NCBI GenBank assembly: GCA_022539475.1
Contig: VCMS01000007.1
Coordinates: 417,496-481,495 of the forward strand
Direction: 5' to 3'
DNA: 64,000 nucleotides
Source of the DNA: Gracilaria domingensis
Lineage: Eukaryota > Rhodophyta > Florideophyceae > Gracilariales > Gracilariaceae
Below, in pieces: positions 21,850-33,462 of this stretch; the first letter of the stretch is position 1, and every line of letters starts with the position of its first letter. The notes under the pieces were generated by a model, which was given only the letters and a program-made list of their open reading frames with translations, searched no databases and was not told the origin of the DNA. Made by a program: the position numbers and the translations under genes.

Positions 21850-22500
21850 TGCGCAGGGGACGCGGCCGATGACTTGTGGGAGTCGTGTGGCGTGCGCGCG
21901 CGGCGAAAAAAGCGCCTTGCTGAAAAAGTGCGTGGCACGACGCGCGCTCGCCCAAAGCGCAGCGCTGAAAAAAATTCGGCGCGCGCCGGCGCGGCGCGGC
22001 CGAATGGGCGGGTGACACGCGCGCACGGCCGTGCACTGCACTCGCGCGCGGGTCGCGCGCGCGAGTGGAGGCGATCTCCGCCGCCGCGCGAGCACGGAAG
22101 CAATGCGCGTGGGCGCGCGGCCGCACGCGGCGAGGCTGCTGCGACCGCGCCGGCGCCAGGAGCGGCCCGAGGCGTTGGTGGTCGTCGTGTCGCGCGCGGC
22201 GCGCGGCGGCGCGGCGGCGCGCGTGGCCAGACACGCCGCCGTGCTGGCGGCGCGCTTGGCGATGCGCGTGTGCGTGGGCACGACGCGCTGCGCGCGGTGG
22301 GAGAGGTCGATGACGACGAGGGTTCTGGTGGCGGGGGGGGACGACGATCTACAGGACATTGCGCGGAGGGCGCAGATGATGAGCGTGCCGTTCTTGCTCA
22401 TGAGCGATGACGGCCCGCGAGGCCGCTTTCTGTCGCTGGGCTTGCTGGCGTCGGAGCGGGCGTTGAGGAGATTGACGGCGCGGTTGGAGCCGTTCTGAGC
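21850..22500. promoter_or_regulatory. GC-rich island upstream of the RING gene
   Basis: CpG-dense, GCGCGC-rich sequence like the islands before the genes at 4155 and 9031. Long open frames on both strands here are by-products of the GC bias. The promoter role is inferred. Confidence 0.4.
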
Positions 22501-24413
22501 GTGCCGCCGTCGAGCCTCGGGCGTCGGGCGAGCGCCATCGCTGCCGTAGTGCGTGCCAAGTGAGTCCACGCTATCGCACTTCGTAACGTTTCAAACCTTC
22601 AAAAAGCGCTCGATACCATTTGCACCGCGCCAGCTTGCAGCCGCCTTCCCCCGCCGATAGTGCCCTCCTCCGCGCCACACGATGACCGACCTCTCCAACG
22701 CGCCAACTGTCTCTGTCGCCAGCCCGTCCAAACGTCCACCCCGACGTAATTTTTGTCCAAAACGTCTACGTACCGCCGTATCTGTAACCGACCACGCGCT
22801 CCCCAAGGCTCATCTCCGAGCGACATCCCACATGCAATCCGCATCTTTTCCTTTCTGCCTCCTCGTGGATGATTTATCAGTGCCCCCAGCGTTACTCGCG
22901 ATCACGCTGCCTGTGTGTCCTACGTCGTCACCGACATCTTCTTCTTAGGATGTCAATCTCCATCCATATCCCCCGCTTTGTTTTGGCAACAGTTCAGAGC
23001 GATAGCATGAGATACGTTCATAGGCGGGCTTTTTTTTGATTTTCAATTGACTAAAGAGTAGAACTCAGTCGTTTGCTTTTAACGACGCGCACTACACAAA
23101 GCAACAAAGAAGAAGAAAGAACCAAAAGAACATTCGAGAGCCTCTCGTTGCTCACAGACGCGACACTGCATTAAGCCAGCATCAGAGTCGTTCTTTCACG
23201 GTTATCCAACACTCTCTAGCTAGTGCACAAAGAGATTTGTAGGCCTCAAACTGACGAATCTGGTGCTTTTCTCAGAAGCCGTTCTGAGAGTTGAGCCAGC
23301 CATTACATTTTCTCCTTGCAAAGCCTTCAGTATTTGAAAGCAGATAAGAGTTTTGTAGAAAGCTCCATCTTCCAGCAGTGACATGGAGGGTTCGTCCATG
23401 AGTTTTGTAAGGGTTCTGTGCCATGTCAGAGCTTAGGGGGTCCACGCTTACACATGTGTCAATGAGGTTCAACCATTTGACAAACTACCGAGACGTAACG
23501 CAATAGATCTCCTTCCAATATTGGGGAAGACGCTTCTCTTTGCCTAGCCTATTTACACCTTAACATCAGAAACCACAGAACGATTAGGGAAAAGAGACCA
23601 TATGCAGTTCCGGATATGCAACACCGACCAGTGTAATAATTGTCTCCAAGGATAGAATTCGGTATCAGCAGCGCTATTGCAGTAATCGACGGGTCTTTCG
23701 AGTCTTTATTATTTGAGCTACGCCCGTTATGGTAGTTGCCAGGATACCCTTGCTCTGGTCCGAGAAGAGCTGAAATCAAAGTCACGCGGCGAGAAAGAGC
23801 ACAGTAATGCACCCAATGTAAAGTTCGTCTAGAGCTGGAGAGTCTCCAGAGGATATGCAGAAGGTCCTCGAGACTGTACGGAAGGCCTCTGTTTGTTTTT
23901 TATGTTTTGTGTATTGAAAGAACAAGTCCTATCAGCTCACCTTTGGGGCTTGCTTTGTACTTCTCGCTTGTTGACCACTTACTACGCCAAGACCACAGCT
24001 ACCACTAAGTTATGATAAAGTATAAGATCCTCACTTTGTTTTTCGCGACAAGTACTTTTCTATTGACGGCTGGCGACTGCCTGACTGCAAGGGTTCTTAC
24101 ATAGTCGCAGGAAATGCTGTCCATGCACCTCAACATGTTGACCAGGAGTTCACCGCCGGACAAGGCAATGACGGAAAGCGAGCACGACCGTCAACGTCTT
24201 TAGCTCAACCGCTTGAGAAGGCTGGAATATCGAACTTAGTTCCCCATCCACTGAGGCTTCTGCACTACTTTTTGCTGATTTACAGCAACCCGATGGTGAT
24301 GCTCTACCTTGGCAGGTCCAATGTAACGCTGAAGTAGTCACGCTTCCAAACAGAACAAATTTATTGTGGCTTTCGGCATTCGGCATCGCAGCATGAATCA
24401 CGCGCATATGCGT

Positions 24414-24466
24414 GGATGCAGCCCCCGGACATAAATAATAAATTATTTATGTCGGGAGCTGCATCC
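24414..24466. repeat. Fold-back repeat, 23-24-bp arms
   Basis: Arm 24414-24437 (GGATGCAGCCCCCGGACATA...) pairs with arm 24444-24466 with one substitution and one extra base. The loop is six AT-rich bases. It resembles a minimal MITE, but no target duplication is clear. Confidence 0.8.
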
Positions 24467-26816
24467 AATTATTGGACTCTAAAATAAAACCCTTTCCCAA
24501 CAAGGTTTTTTGAAACTCTTTTGCGAGCGTGAAGGTTATAAGGATAACCTTCTCACCGGCGCAATTTGGAACGGATAGTGCACGGTATAATGAAAGATAA
24601 TTTTTTGAGTAAAATGGCGCGTGCTTCAGATGCCAGAAAAGCATGGCCGGCTCAATTTGATACGTTTTGGGCACTAACAACACTAAATGTACCTTCAGAA
24701 GAGTGACTAGTCTAATGTTCTTTTTACTGCTATCTCAAGCAAAAAGTTGTCTATTAGTCATTGCCAGGCTCAGAAAATGCTTTTCTAGGTAATAAGGTTT
24801 ACTATTGTAGAAATTGAGACGAGATAAAAACAAAGCACCAATACTAACTCTTTTGTTTCTTACAAATCTATTACACTTGATTCATGAGCTTTAGTTGTAG
24901 TTTTACGTTATTCAACACAAGAACATGACATGAGCAATCGAAAAGTTAGTATACTCTTCAGTATTATCAAACTTCACCGGCAAACGTTTTCTGATCAGAA
25001 GTGTTCACATACCTCTTCACGGTAGGTATCAAATATCCAATTTTTGGTATGCCAAATCTAGTGTTCTACCAGGGCCCCAAAGTAGGTACAAACCTTTAGA
25101 TTTTGGAACCATTTATGTACACGTGTTCTAGACTTCCAACTTTTTCGTTGAACTGTTACATCTACGCACTGTGAAGAACATTTTTGGAGCTCTAAACGTA
25201 TCAAATTGCGCCACTTATCAAATTACGCCTTGGAGGAGGGCTAGCCCTCGATAGAAGATTATCCTTAGATATCCCTGTTTGGCATTTATACATCAAATAG
25301 AATTTACGTCTGTGGGTAGTATAAACAGCTCGGGTTGCACACCTTTTCTCGGGAGCCATAACGTTCTGACCCAGAGTGACAAGCATCCATATTTCGAGGA
25401 ATTTAGCACTTGCATGAATTCTGCTTTGCTGTCGCACTTCGGGTATGAGGCAGCAAAGCGGGATTCATCCTTACGGATATCGCGTGAGGTTAGTTGTCCT
25501 TCGTTATCACATCGAGTGTCACTATAATTATGTTTCTCTTTCGTCAAAGGCTTCATTCTGCATGGAAAAATTGATGGAACTCGTTCTAAAACGAGAGAAG
25601 CAAATGTACACCTTAGGTGCAAAGAAATAAGTTTTTGTCCGTGTTTGTCCCCGGATGCAGCTGGAGGTTTACACAGAAGAAACGGAAAAATATATGTTAT
25701 CTATCGGGGCAAGCCACGGAAATGCAGACCGAGACAATTCTGTACGTAAACTCACGTAACTGTACCTACGCAACAACTTCTGATTCTTAAATCTATCCCA
25801 TAGCCGGGGAGAGAATGCCTACAAGCGTAGGTGTCTTAGTCTGACATTTGTTCTTCTATAAATAAGCTTCAAACTTTGAAACTGTCATCGCTGATCAAGC
25901 TGCTTGCTCGCAAGGGCCTATGAGTTTTGGCTGACGAATATGCTGAGCGAGGCGCACCTTACGCGCTTTAATTCTTTGAGGATGATATTATTGTGGTCTC
26001 ACTCTTAAGACTGTTTTATAGGTTCAAATGACCTTCATTGTAAAGATGCTCGGCTCATGTAGCACAACTGACTGCATTTATATTACAAGGACTGAACGTG
26101 GAACAACTGAAATATCTATTGGAAAGTCATGTGTCGAGTTCATCTCTCCGAACGACCTAAAACGAATAAAACCAGCCACATCTCTCTACATATCTCCCAA
26201 TTCTAAAAAACTTAATGGGCAATATTTAGTTGGAAGCATCGAGTGCAGTTATGGAAGAATACATGTGTTTATGATAGCTGGTAATTTGAAATAGCAGCTC
26301 GAAGCAGGGCACCTCTGTGACGTTATGTTTGTAGCGCACTGTCTCAATTTTTTTGTTACTGAGACCGGTCGTCTCTTCTCGTTTACTGGAGACAAGTTAC
26401 GTCCTTGTCATAGTAGCGAAAAACTACTTGTAGATTTCATTGTGTATCTAATTGTAAGGAAAGACGTTTCTCTCAGTCTATCACATAAAGAATTCTTCAA
26501 ATAGCATGGAAACTCGTCTCGAGACAGGAATCACCTTCGAAACATATCAAGGTTCCATGCCAGAAATATATCAAGACATACAGGTCTCTCTGTCATCACT
26601 GAAACATTTAAATATGTCAACACCATAATGCATCACTGGAAACATTTCAGTTTACCCTTTTCTCAAGCTTGCTGTGATCAGTCCCTTCCGTCTCTCTTTA
26701 TTATGGATGTACTCTTTTATAGCCTTAGTATTATGCGGATCATGGGTTGGACGCTTACGGGGCTATGTCATCAATGTGACGACTTGTGATTAGAAAGCGC
26801 AAAGGTTCATCTTGGG

Positions 26817-26925
26817 ATGTTGAAACCTTTTCTGAGAGAACGTTTCTTTCAACAGAAAAGTTCTGTAGCACGCCGGAATTATGCTGTTACCAAGGGTACA
26901 CCCATAAACACAGAGAGAGAGAAGC
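26817..26925 (+). repeat. Dispersed short repeat, copy 2
   Basis: Resembles 28389-28465: TGTTGA..CCTTTT, AGA.CGTTTCTTT.AACAGAAA, TGTA, then CCATAAAC. Also resembles 7365-7465. It looks like an uninterrupted version of the site into which the 27820-28388 element inserted. Confidence 0.5.
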
Positions 26926-27819
26926 CTTTCAAAGAAGTAAACTGCCGTGCAGAGTCGAAAAGATCTCTAGCCCTGCCTGTCCTCCGCCTCTGCAGATCCA
27001 AGACACGATTGATGAAAGCTTACGGTCGCCAACGCAGTTCAACGCGTTCGCAACGTTATGATTCATCAAGTGTCTCAATCGTGAACTACTCGGTTTTGTC
27101 TGATCAAGCAGTTATCGCGATCAGCAATAGGAGGCATCCCGCTTCACGACATATTTAGAGGTCCATCAAGACGGATCAATTCCCGGCGGTGTTCAGAACA
27201 CAGGCCAGTTGGGGTGCCCTGCTAAAACCAGTTGCAACATCGGAATGGTTCATAATCCGAACGCGAACTTGTCTATGTAGGAAGTAGGCAGCCGTTGTTT
27301 AAGCTTGATGCCGTCATTGCGTAATGTGTGTTACATCTTACTACGCCCTTGCTTTCAGAAAGTGTTACACATGCGAAAGCGCGGGAACGATTTGTAGTGC
27401 TGGAGTTTGCGGTTGGATATGATTTCTTATCACGACCATTTTGCGACATCTTTTCTTCAGCAGGCTCGGTGAACCAAAGGTGAAGCAGGAAGAGTTGGCT
27501 CATAGTATTGTGACTATCATCATATGCCAGAAGCCAACTGCTCATGCTGAATTCCCTGATGTTACTCTAGTTTCGCAGTAGCTGACTGCATCTGACACAG
27601 TCTCACAAGAAGGTTGTTCCTTTCCCTACTTTAATAGTCCGAACTTGCCAACAAAAACTGTGACTAACCCAACTTTTGTCTGGGGTTACTCCTTCTTACC
27701 TTCCTCTCACGTGTTCAGTCTGACCTTTACGTTAATTGCAAAGATTCCTTCTTTTGTTCAAAGTTAAAACCGATCATGTGAACCCAATGGTCTGGACGCA
27801 GCTCGAAAAGATGTTGACC

Positions 27820-28388
27820 AGGGGTTGGTTGCAATCGATTGATTGCGCAATCGATTGCAATCAAAGAATTGCAATCAATGATTGCTTTTGGACCGTCTGA
27901 TTGCAATCAGATTGCTCGGTAACGACCAGATTGCAATTCAATTGCAATCAAAGCTCGTTTGAACAAGTCACAAAATCGTATGCAGAATACCAGGGGTACA
28001 CCTCAACTTGTTCAAGCAATTTTGTTTTTAAGGGTCAATGAAAGGTTTTGGGACGCTGAGTTCAGAAAACTGTTTATCTGTTGAAGCACACTGATGAAAA
28101 CGTTCTGCTTCATATGGTAGTGATTATCATGAGCTGATTATATAAGTTTATATAGAAACAATCGGCAACACAGTTTATATATAAACTGTGTTGCCGATTG
28201 TTTCTTGATGTTCTCTGTTTGTGCGGATTGCAGTTTGGTTTCAGCTCGCAGCTAAAATTGCAATCGGGTTGCAGGACGCAGCTGAAATTGCACTTGTGAT
28301 TGTGACGAAAGTCGATAATTGCAATCGGGATTGGGATCTTAAGGGGAGAAAGCAATGGGCTGCAATCTGATTGAACCAACCCCTGAAT
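27820..28388. mobile_element. 569-bp non-autonomous hAT-like element
   Basis: The ends read inward as (C)AGGGGTTGGTT, present in inverted orientation at both sides. Subterminal zones are packed with TTGCAATC/GATTGCAA motifs, as is usual for hAT transposase binding. The 8-mer TGTTGACC lies at 27812-27819 and again at 28389-28396, consistent with an 8-bp target duplication; the right end then carries a few extra bases beyond the inverted repeat. It contains a perfect 50-bp palindrome at its centre-right. No coding capacity. Family assignment rests on end sequence and duplication length. Confidence 0.6.
28155..28204. repeat. Perfect 50-bp palindrome inside the hAT-like element
   Basis: Two 25-bp arms without spacer: GAAACAATCGGCAACACAGT at the outer part, TATATA at the centre, then the exact reverse complement. 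Confidence 0.9.
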
Positions 28389-28465
28389 TGTTGACCTTTT
28401 CAAATGGAGAGCGTTTCTTTGAACAGAAACATTTTGTACTTGCTTTGGAAGAAGCTTGTATATCC
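28389..28465 (+). repeat. Dispersed short repeat, copy 3
   Basis: Immediately follows the hAT-like element and resembles 26817-26925. Key shared string: CGTTTCTTT.AACAGAAA. Confidence 0.45.
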
Positions 28466-29616
28466 ATAAACGCGGAACGGGGTGTGCAACTTGGTCTACA
28501 TACTTGCTGCGTTTATGAAGTGCCACTCGTAGTTAGGCCGAAAATGGCAGTGTTTGAGCTCTCCATCAAGTGTAGACTTTGGATGGTTTGCAGAAAACCA
28601 CGTTCTCGGGGCGATTCGGCGATTCCTATGACGTGCGCCTGCAGACGCTCAAAGGGAGAACTGACTCATGTTCAGACGGTCAAGCAGCGTGGCGACAACC
28701 GATCACGATTGATGTAGATACGGGCTGGGTGCTGTGAGATTTTCTCCGTGCATGTGTTATCATGATGGTGTTGTGGGTGCCGAACACCAATTTCATACAG
28801 AATGCACAGCCGTGAGTTTGTGGCTTAGAGCTTGATCTCAGGTAGCGACGACCCCGACAGTTCCATTCCAAACTACAATGACCGAGGATAGGTCGTACTA
28901 TGATTGAAGACACATGTGAGGATTTGTTTTTTACTCTTTTGCTAGGTATGTGCCTCTTTAGGATAATGAACAGCAGTGCCTGAGGCAGCAGGGGTTTCTC
29001 TGGCGCAGGTGTGTAGAGCATACACCAACGATGCACGCACTGGCTTCGTGTTCATCACGAGCTTTGACTTGTCACCGAAGTATTGAGCTAAATCAGCAAG
29101 CTTCGACGCCCAGAACAGGGTTCGCTCGGAGGATTGAGTTTTCAATACCCCTGGGTATACGAAGGACAAAAACTAGACATCCCTGCAAGAAGAAATAGAC
29201 TGACTGGGTAGTCATGAGAGAAAGGCTTTCTTGATTATTTTTTCTGCACAGGGCTATAGACATCCTGTAAGAATGGATCGGGAGCACCCATAAGCGAAGC
29301 GAGAAGAAAAGGAAAAAAGTACCTTTGTAGTCGGGTTTGGGAATTCGTCTCGGATACAAGGGTAGTGGACATATCAACAGAGACGGGTCGAAGGCAAGTG
29401 CACGCAAGGATGCTCTTGTAATTTTAACGAAACCCTTTAGGATGATGTCCGAAATGCAGCAAACATTGGAATCAGAATGCAGCGCAGCTTGTTTCGAGTT
29501 TCGTCAGACGTTTGTCGAGTTTTCATGACTATTGCAGCACTGATCTTCTGGATGAGCTCGCTCCAAGGATTCCGGCCTGCCTGCTGAGAGTCAGAGCCCG
29601 CTAGTTTATCACCACT

Positions 29617-30621
29617 ATGTTTCCGTTGTTGAATCGTTTCCACGCCGTTCAAACAGCTGAGACACCAACTCGTCAACTATTCGCACGCCTGTCCGAGCAA
29701 CGTCTTGACGTAATTCTCGCCGACAAAGCCTACGTCGCCAATGTTACTAAAAACACGCTCCCCACAGCTCGTATCACAGGATCATGCCACAGGCTGTCTA
29801 CTGGCCTTTTATCAATTGTCCTTTCAACACCTGCCACGACCGCAGTTTTTTCCCAAAACTACAATGAGCTGATTCTCACCTGTGTCGACAAATCTTCGTT
29901 ACGACTTGTGATCACATTACCCGTGCTTCCTACGCCTAGCGAAGCGCTGCTTAATGAGCTTCACCAATCGCTCATTACCGCTGTGGCCTCGTTAGAGGCA
30001 TGTTTGCTTGCTACCTTCGGAGAGCATCAACACACTGAGCCAACGCAAGATGTCCATGGCTTGCAAGCAATACATGCCACTCCTAGGCATGGGAAGGATC
30101 CCATCGATAAGTTTTTGCCATTCCGGAACATGAGCTCCGTAAATATGAGTTTGTTGGCCGCACGTGCTTTCGCTGCCGCACAGCTCGCTTCGAGTTGTAG
30201 AGCAGAAAGGTTGCATCAGAAACAAGTCCTAATTGAGCGAATGAAGGAAAGGAAGAAACGTGTACGTGAGCTGGTGGAACAAGGAAGACGGCAAAAGACG
30301 CAAAGAAAAAGAGGACGAAGTATATTTGTAGAGTATAAACCAGGACAATGTGAAAAACAACAAGAGCTGGAAGGGAAACAAAACTCTGCTCATGTGGGTC
30401 CCCTTGAAAGCAATCCGAGTGTAAAGGACCAAGTCGGGGAGCAAAAAGAACCCGATGAGATGTTGCTCACAAAAGCTGAGAGCCCTGCACGAGAAGAAAA
30501 GCAAGAACCAAACCAGGAACAGAATCAAGTGGCTGAGGAGGCTACAGAGAACAGACTAGCAGAACCGTTATCGTCTATGCCGAAGCGAAAAAGGCGAAAA
30601 AAGGCCAGGCAACTCGTCTAA
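29617..30621 (+). CDS. Uncharacterised 334-residue protein with basic coiled-coil C-terminal half
   Basis: Single-exon frame starting MFPLLNRFHAVQ. I do not recognise the family. The N-terminal half (about 1-165) looks globular with mixed alpha/beta composition (STGLLSIVLSTPATTAVFSQ). From about residue 185 there is a strongly charged helix (ERLHQKQVLIERMKERKKRV), then a Glu/Lys/Gln-rich disordered region, ending in PKRKRRKKARQL. That tail is a plausible nuclear or nucleolar localisation signal. The length, coding-like composition and clean start and stop argue for a real gene. It lies tail-to-tail with the citramalate synthase gene, with 84 bp between their stop codons. Confidence 0.65.
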   Translation: MFPLLNRFHAVQTAETPTRQLFARLSEQRLDVILADKAYVANVTKNTLPTARITGSCHRLSTGLLSIVLSTPATTAVFSQNYNELILTCVDKSSLRLVITLPVLPTPSEALLNELHQSLITAVASLEACLLATFGEHQHTEPTQDVHGLQAIHATPRHGKDPIDKFLPFRNMSSVNMSLLAARAFAAAQLASSCRAERLHQKQVLIERMKERKKRVRELVEQGRRQKTQRKRGRSIFVEYKPGQCEKQQELEGKQNSAHVGPLESNPSVKDQVGEQKEPDEMLLTKAESPAREEKQEPNQEQNQVAEEATENRLAEPLSSMPKRKRRKKARQLV

Positions 30622-30705
30622 GAAGTACCTCGAAAGGAGCATCTATATACAACAAATACGAATCACATCAAAACTTGTATACTTGCTTCACCTATACACG
30701 AATTT

Positions 30706-32550
30706 CTACAAGATGCACTGAGGCAATTGATCCCACATTGCTACCTCGAAGCCATCCATCAGAGCGTTCACAGAAGCGACAATGATGTTAGGATGGGCAT
30801 AGACAGTAGTCCATCTCTTCGCGTTGGACGAATCTTCAAACTCTACCATAACTCGAGTTATAGCAGCTGTGCCACTTGCATTATCGAGAATACGCACTTT
30901 GTAATCGACTAACGATACTGTTCTCAATGGCTTGTAGACGGGGAGGAGACATTTTTGAAGTGCACCGTTCACTGCATCTACAGGTCCATTTCCTTCTGCA
31001 ATCTCAAAACACACCTTGGTAGGACACATATCACCACCATCCTTTGGTCCGAGCAGGGCAAGCTTCACTGAAGCCTGTGTGACAGACTCATTCTTGGGCG
31101 TGGCATTGGGATCATTCCCGTATACCACGCGCTTATTATCAGTCGATACCGAGAAGTCAAGCAATTCGAATGGTGGTCTGTATCCTTTCACAGTGCGCCT
31201 CAACATCAATTCTAAGCTTGCCTCAGCGCCTTCGAAGCTGTAGCCGTTGTTTTCCAGCTCTTTAACCTGCTCTAGCACAGACTTTGCACGAGCGTTCCAC
31301 TCTTTCAAATCTTCCCCATGCCCATCTGGATGTAACCCAAGCTCTTTGGCTTTCGTAATAATATTTCGTCTTCCAGAGAGTTCAGAAACGAGAATACGTC
31401 GCTCATTCCCAACCAGCTCAGGTTCAATGTGTTGATAAGTGTTTGCATCCTTTAGCACAGCTGCCACATGAAGTCCCCCTTTGTGAGCAAAGCTAGATGA
31501 ACCGACATAGGGTCGACTGGGAACGTGCGGCTGGTTTGCGATTTCATCAGCATATCGTGATACACTTGTTAACTGTGATATGTGATCCCCGACACAGTTG
31601 TAGCCCATTTTAAGTTGAAGAGTAGGAACAATGCTCATTAGATTTGCGTTTCCTGTGCGTTCACCAAAGCCGTTGACGGTTCCCTGAACAAGAGAAGCAC
31701 CAGCGTGTACCGCCGCGATCGAATTGGACACAGCGAGTTCCATGTCATTGTGGCAGTGGATGCCAATCTTCACATTTGAAAACTCAGAAACGACCACGCG
31801 GGTGATATCTTCAATTTCCCACGGCAGAGTTCCGCCATTCGTATCGCAGAGAACAAGCACATCAACTCCAGATTGGGCAGCGGCATTTAAACAAGACAAG
31901 GCGTAACTGGGATCAGCCTTATATCCATCGAAGAAATGCTCCGCATCGAGCATTACTTCCTTTCCCCGGAGTTTAAAGAACTCTACAGTCTCCGAAATCA
32001 TGGCAAGATTCTCCTCGAGAGTGGCTTCCAGAACAACTTTAACCTGCTTATCCCACGCCTTTCCGACTAGTGTAACAACCGGTGTATCAGCATCGAGCAG
32101 CGCAAGAACATTCTTATCCTTTTCACATGTAGTGCCCTTATAACGAGTGCTACCAAACGCTACTAATTTGGCATTTCGAAGATCTCTACACTGAGCAAAG
32201 AACGCCACATCCTTCGGATTACTGCCCGGCCACCCTCCCTCAATATAATGGACGCCAAACTGGTCAAGAAGATGCGCAATTTTGATCTTATCAGGAACGG
32301 TAAACGAAATTCCCTCGCCTTGCGACCCATCTCTTAACGTCGTGTCGTAGACATAAACTGTCTTCTGCCCCTTGACAAGTGCTGCAGAAGCAGCCTGCTC
32401 CGTTGCAGGCTCCACATGCGCAGGCCTTCGCCATCTGGCAGGCGCAATCATGGTCACATACGCCCTTCGACCAGTCGCGTCACATCGCGTCGTGTGGCCT
32501 GCCCGTCGCACTCGCAAATAGCCTGTCTTCACGAACGCCTCCTTAGTCAT
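30706..32550 (-). CDS. cimA: (R)-citramalate synthase, probably plastid targeted
   Basis: 614 residues from the first ATG of the frame. The N-terminal 60 residues are rich in Arg/Ala/Thr without acidic residues until HVEPATE, as expected for an organelle transit peptide. The catalytic TIM barrel starts at VYVYDTTLRDGSQGEGISFT and contains the metal-binding HCHND and the GFGERTGNANL motif of the LeuA family. The C-terminal regulatory domain includes YKVRILDNASGTAAITRV. Sequence features fit the CimA group (acetyl-CoA plus pyruvate to citramalate, start of the threonine-independent isoleucine route) rather than 2-isopropylmalate or homocitrate synthase. That choice is from memory of family motifs. 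Length fits, given the leader. Confidence 0.85.
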   Translation of the reverse strand: MTKEAFVKTGYLRVRRAGHTTRCDATGRRAYVTMIAPARWRRPAHVEPATEQAASAALVKGQKTVYVYDTTLRDGSQGEGISFTVPDKIKIAHLLDQFGVHYIEGGWPGSNPKDVAFFAQCRDLRNAKLVAFGSTRYKGTTCEKDKNVLALLDADTPVVTLVGKAWDKQVKVVLEATLEENLAMISETVEFFKLRGKEVMLDAEHFFDGYKADPSYALSCLNAAAQSGVDVLVLCDTNGGTLPWEIEDITRVVVSEFSNVKIGIHCHNDMELAVSNSIAAVHAGASLVQGTVNGFGERTGNANLMSIVPTLQLKMGYNCVGDHISQLTSVSRYADEIANQPHVPSRPYVGSSSFAHKGGLHVAAVLKDANTYQHIEPELVGNERRILVSELSGRRNIITKAKELGLHPDGHGEDLKEWNARAKSVLEQVKELENNGYSFEGAEASLELMLRRTVKGYRPPFELLDFSVSTDNKRVVYGNDPNATPKNESVTQASVKLALLGPKDGGDMCPTKVCFEIAEGNGPVDAVNGALQKCLLPVYKPLRTVSLVDYKVRILDNASGTAAITRVMVEFEDSSNAKRWTTVYAHPNIIVASVNALMDGFEVAMWDQLPQCIL

Positions 32551-33462
32551 CCTCGCAAATGCAGCAAGTATCAGTGAAAAAGGACTGGCAACACCGCCTC
32601 TCTTGTTCAAAGAAAGACTGCGCTACGGCGGTAGTGACTTTGGTATAAGCAGAACTAAACAAGCTGTTCGACGGCGAGAACAAGTAGCCCTCCTACCCCT
32701 AGATATCCAGGCGGCAGCTCACAGATGCGTGATGCAGCTCAATCCACAGTATGTTTGCTGGCCACGTGCGAGGCATGTATCCAGGTCACGGCGACGGCAT
32801 CGCGGCATGCAAAATCTCGCGGGCGCCATTTGCACCAATCATGCAACGCCCAGAATCATGCCACACCTCACCTCAGTCCACTCTATCCGCTCGTGATCCG
32901 CACTGATGCTTTGTCTCCCCCATCGGAAAGCACGAAGTCGGCCTTCGAAGGCGTTCCGATGCCGGTGTTCGCAGGATTCCCGGGCGATGCGCTGACATCC
33001 CACGGAACAGTCACAAAGGGCGCGCGCCAGAAAGCGCGCTGGAAAGCACGCGAGAATTAGATCACTTGGCGTCCTGTCCTGTGGTGTTTGGCAATGTTTC
33101 TATTGGTCGTCGTTCATCCATGGCAGTGACAGTGTTCTCGCCATAGCTGCTGTTTCTCGGCTGTATCATCACCTGAAGAAAAGGACAATGAGGCAAGCGA
33201 AGCTTTTGTACAATGTGAAGCTCGCACAAACGTATGCAATATAATGTGATAGCATATATATCGGTATGTCAGGAGTACAATGTTATCATAACAGGTACTC
33301 GAGCCTTTTATTGCTCTGCATTGCTCAAGAGTGCCGCATCTTGTAACTTTTGAGAAGAGCACCCCACGTCGCTTTTGATCACGTGGGGCGCTCTTCAACC
33401 TGACCATGAACCGTGCTTGTTCCATCGAAATACGAAAATCACCAAACCAGCATACCTCTACG
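32551..33462. other. Intergenic region between citramalate synthase and carrier genes
   Basis: Moderately GC-rich near 32750-33050, which may be promoter sequence for the minus-strand synthase. A 16-bp-arm hairpin lies at 33354-33396. No gene recognised. Confidence 0.5.
33354..33396. repeat. Inverted repeat in the 3' flank of the carrier gene
   Basis: GAAGAGCACCCCACGT (33354-33369) pairs with 33381-33396 with one mismatch around an 11-base loop. It sits about 70-110 bp after the carrier stop codon, so it may form an RNA hairpin in the 3' UTR; that is speculative. Confidence 0.8.

Larger units (their letters stand above)
22570..29616. other. Gene desert of about 7 kb with small repeats
   Basis: No ORF with recognisable domains on either strand. 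The interval is AT-rich and holds a fold-back (24414-24466), a hAT-like non-autonomous element (27820-28388) and copies of a dispersed short repeat (26817-26925, 28389-28465). It may be the remains of older insertions. Confidence 0.55.

Noticed and set aside
21370-22569. Long open frames on both strands in the GC- and purine-rich zone
   Set aside because: Composition-driven: Gly/Arg repeats on one strand and Pro/Ser on the other. No conserved block outside the RING part.
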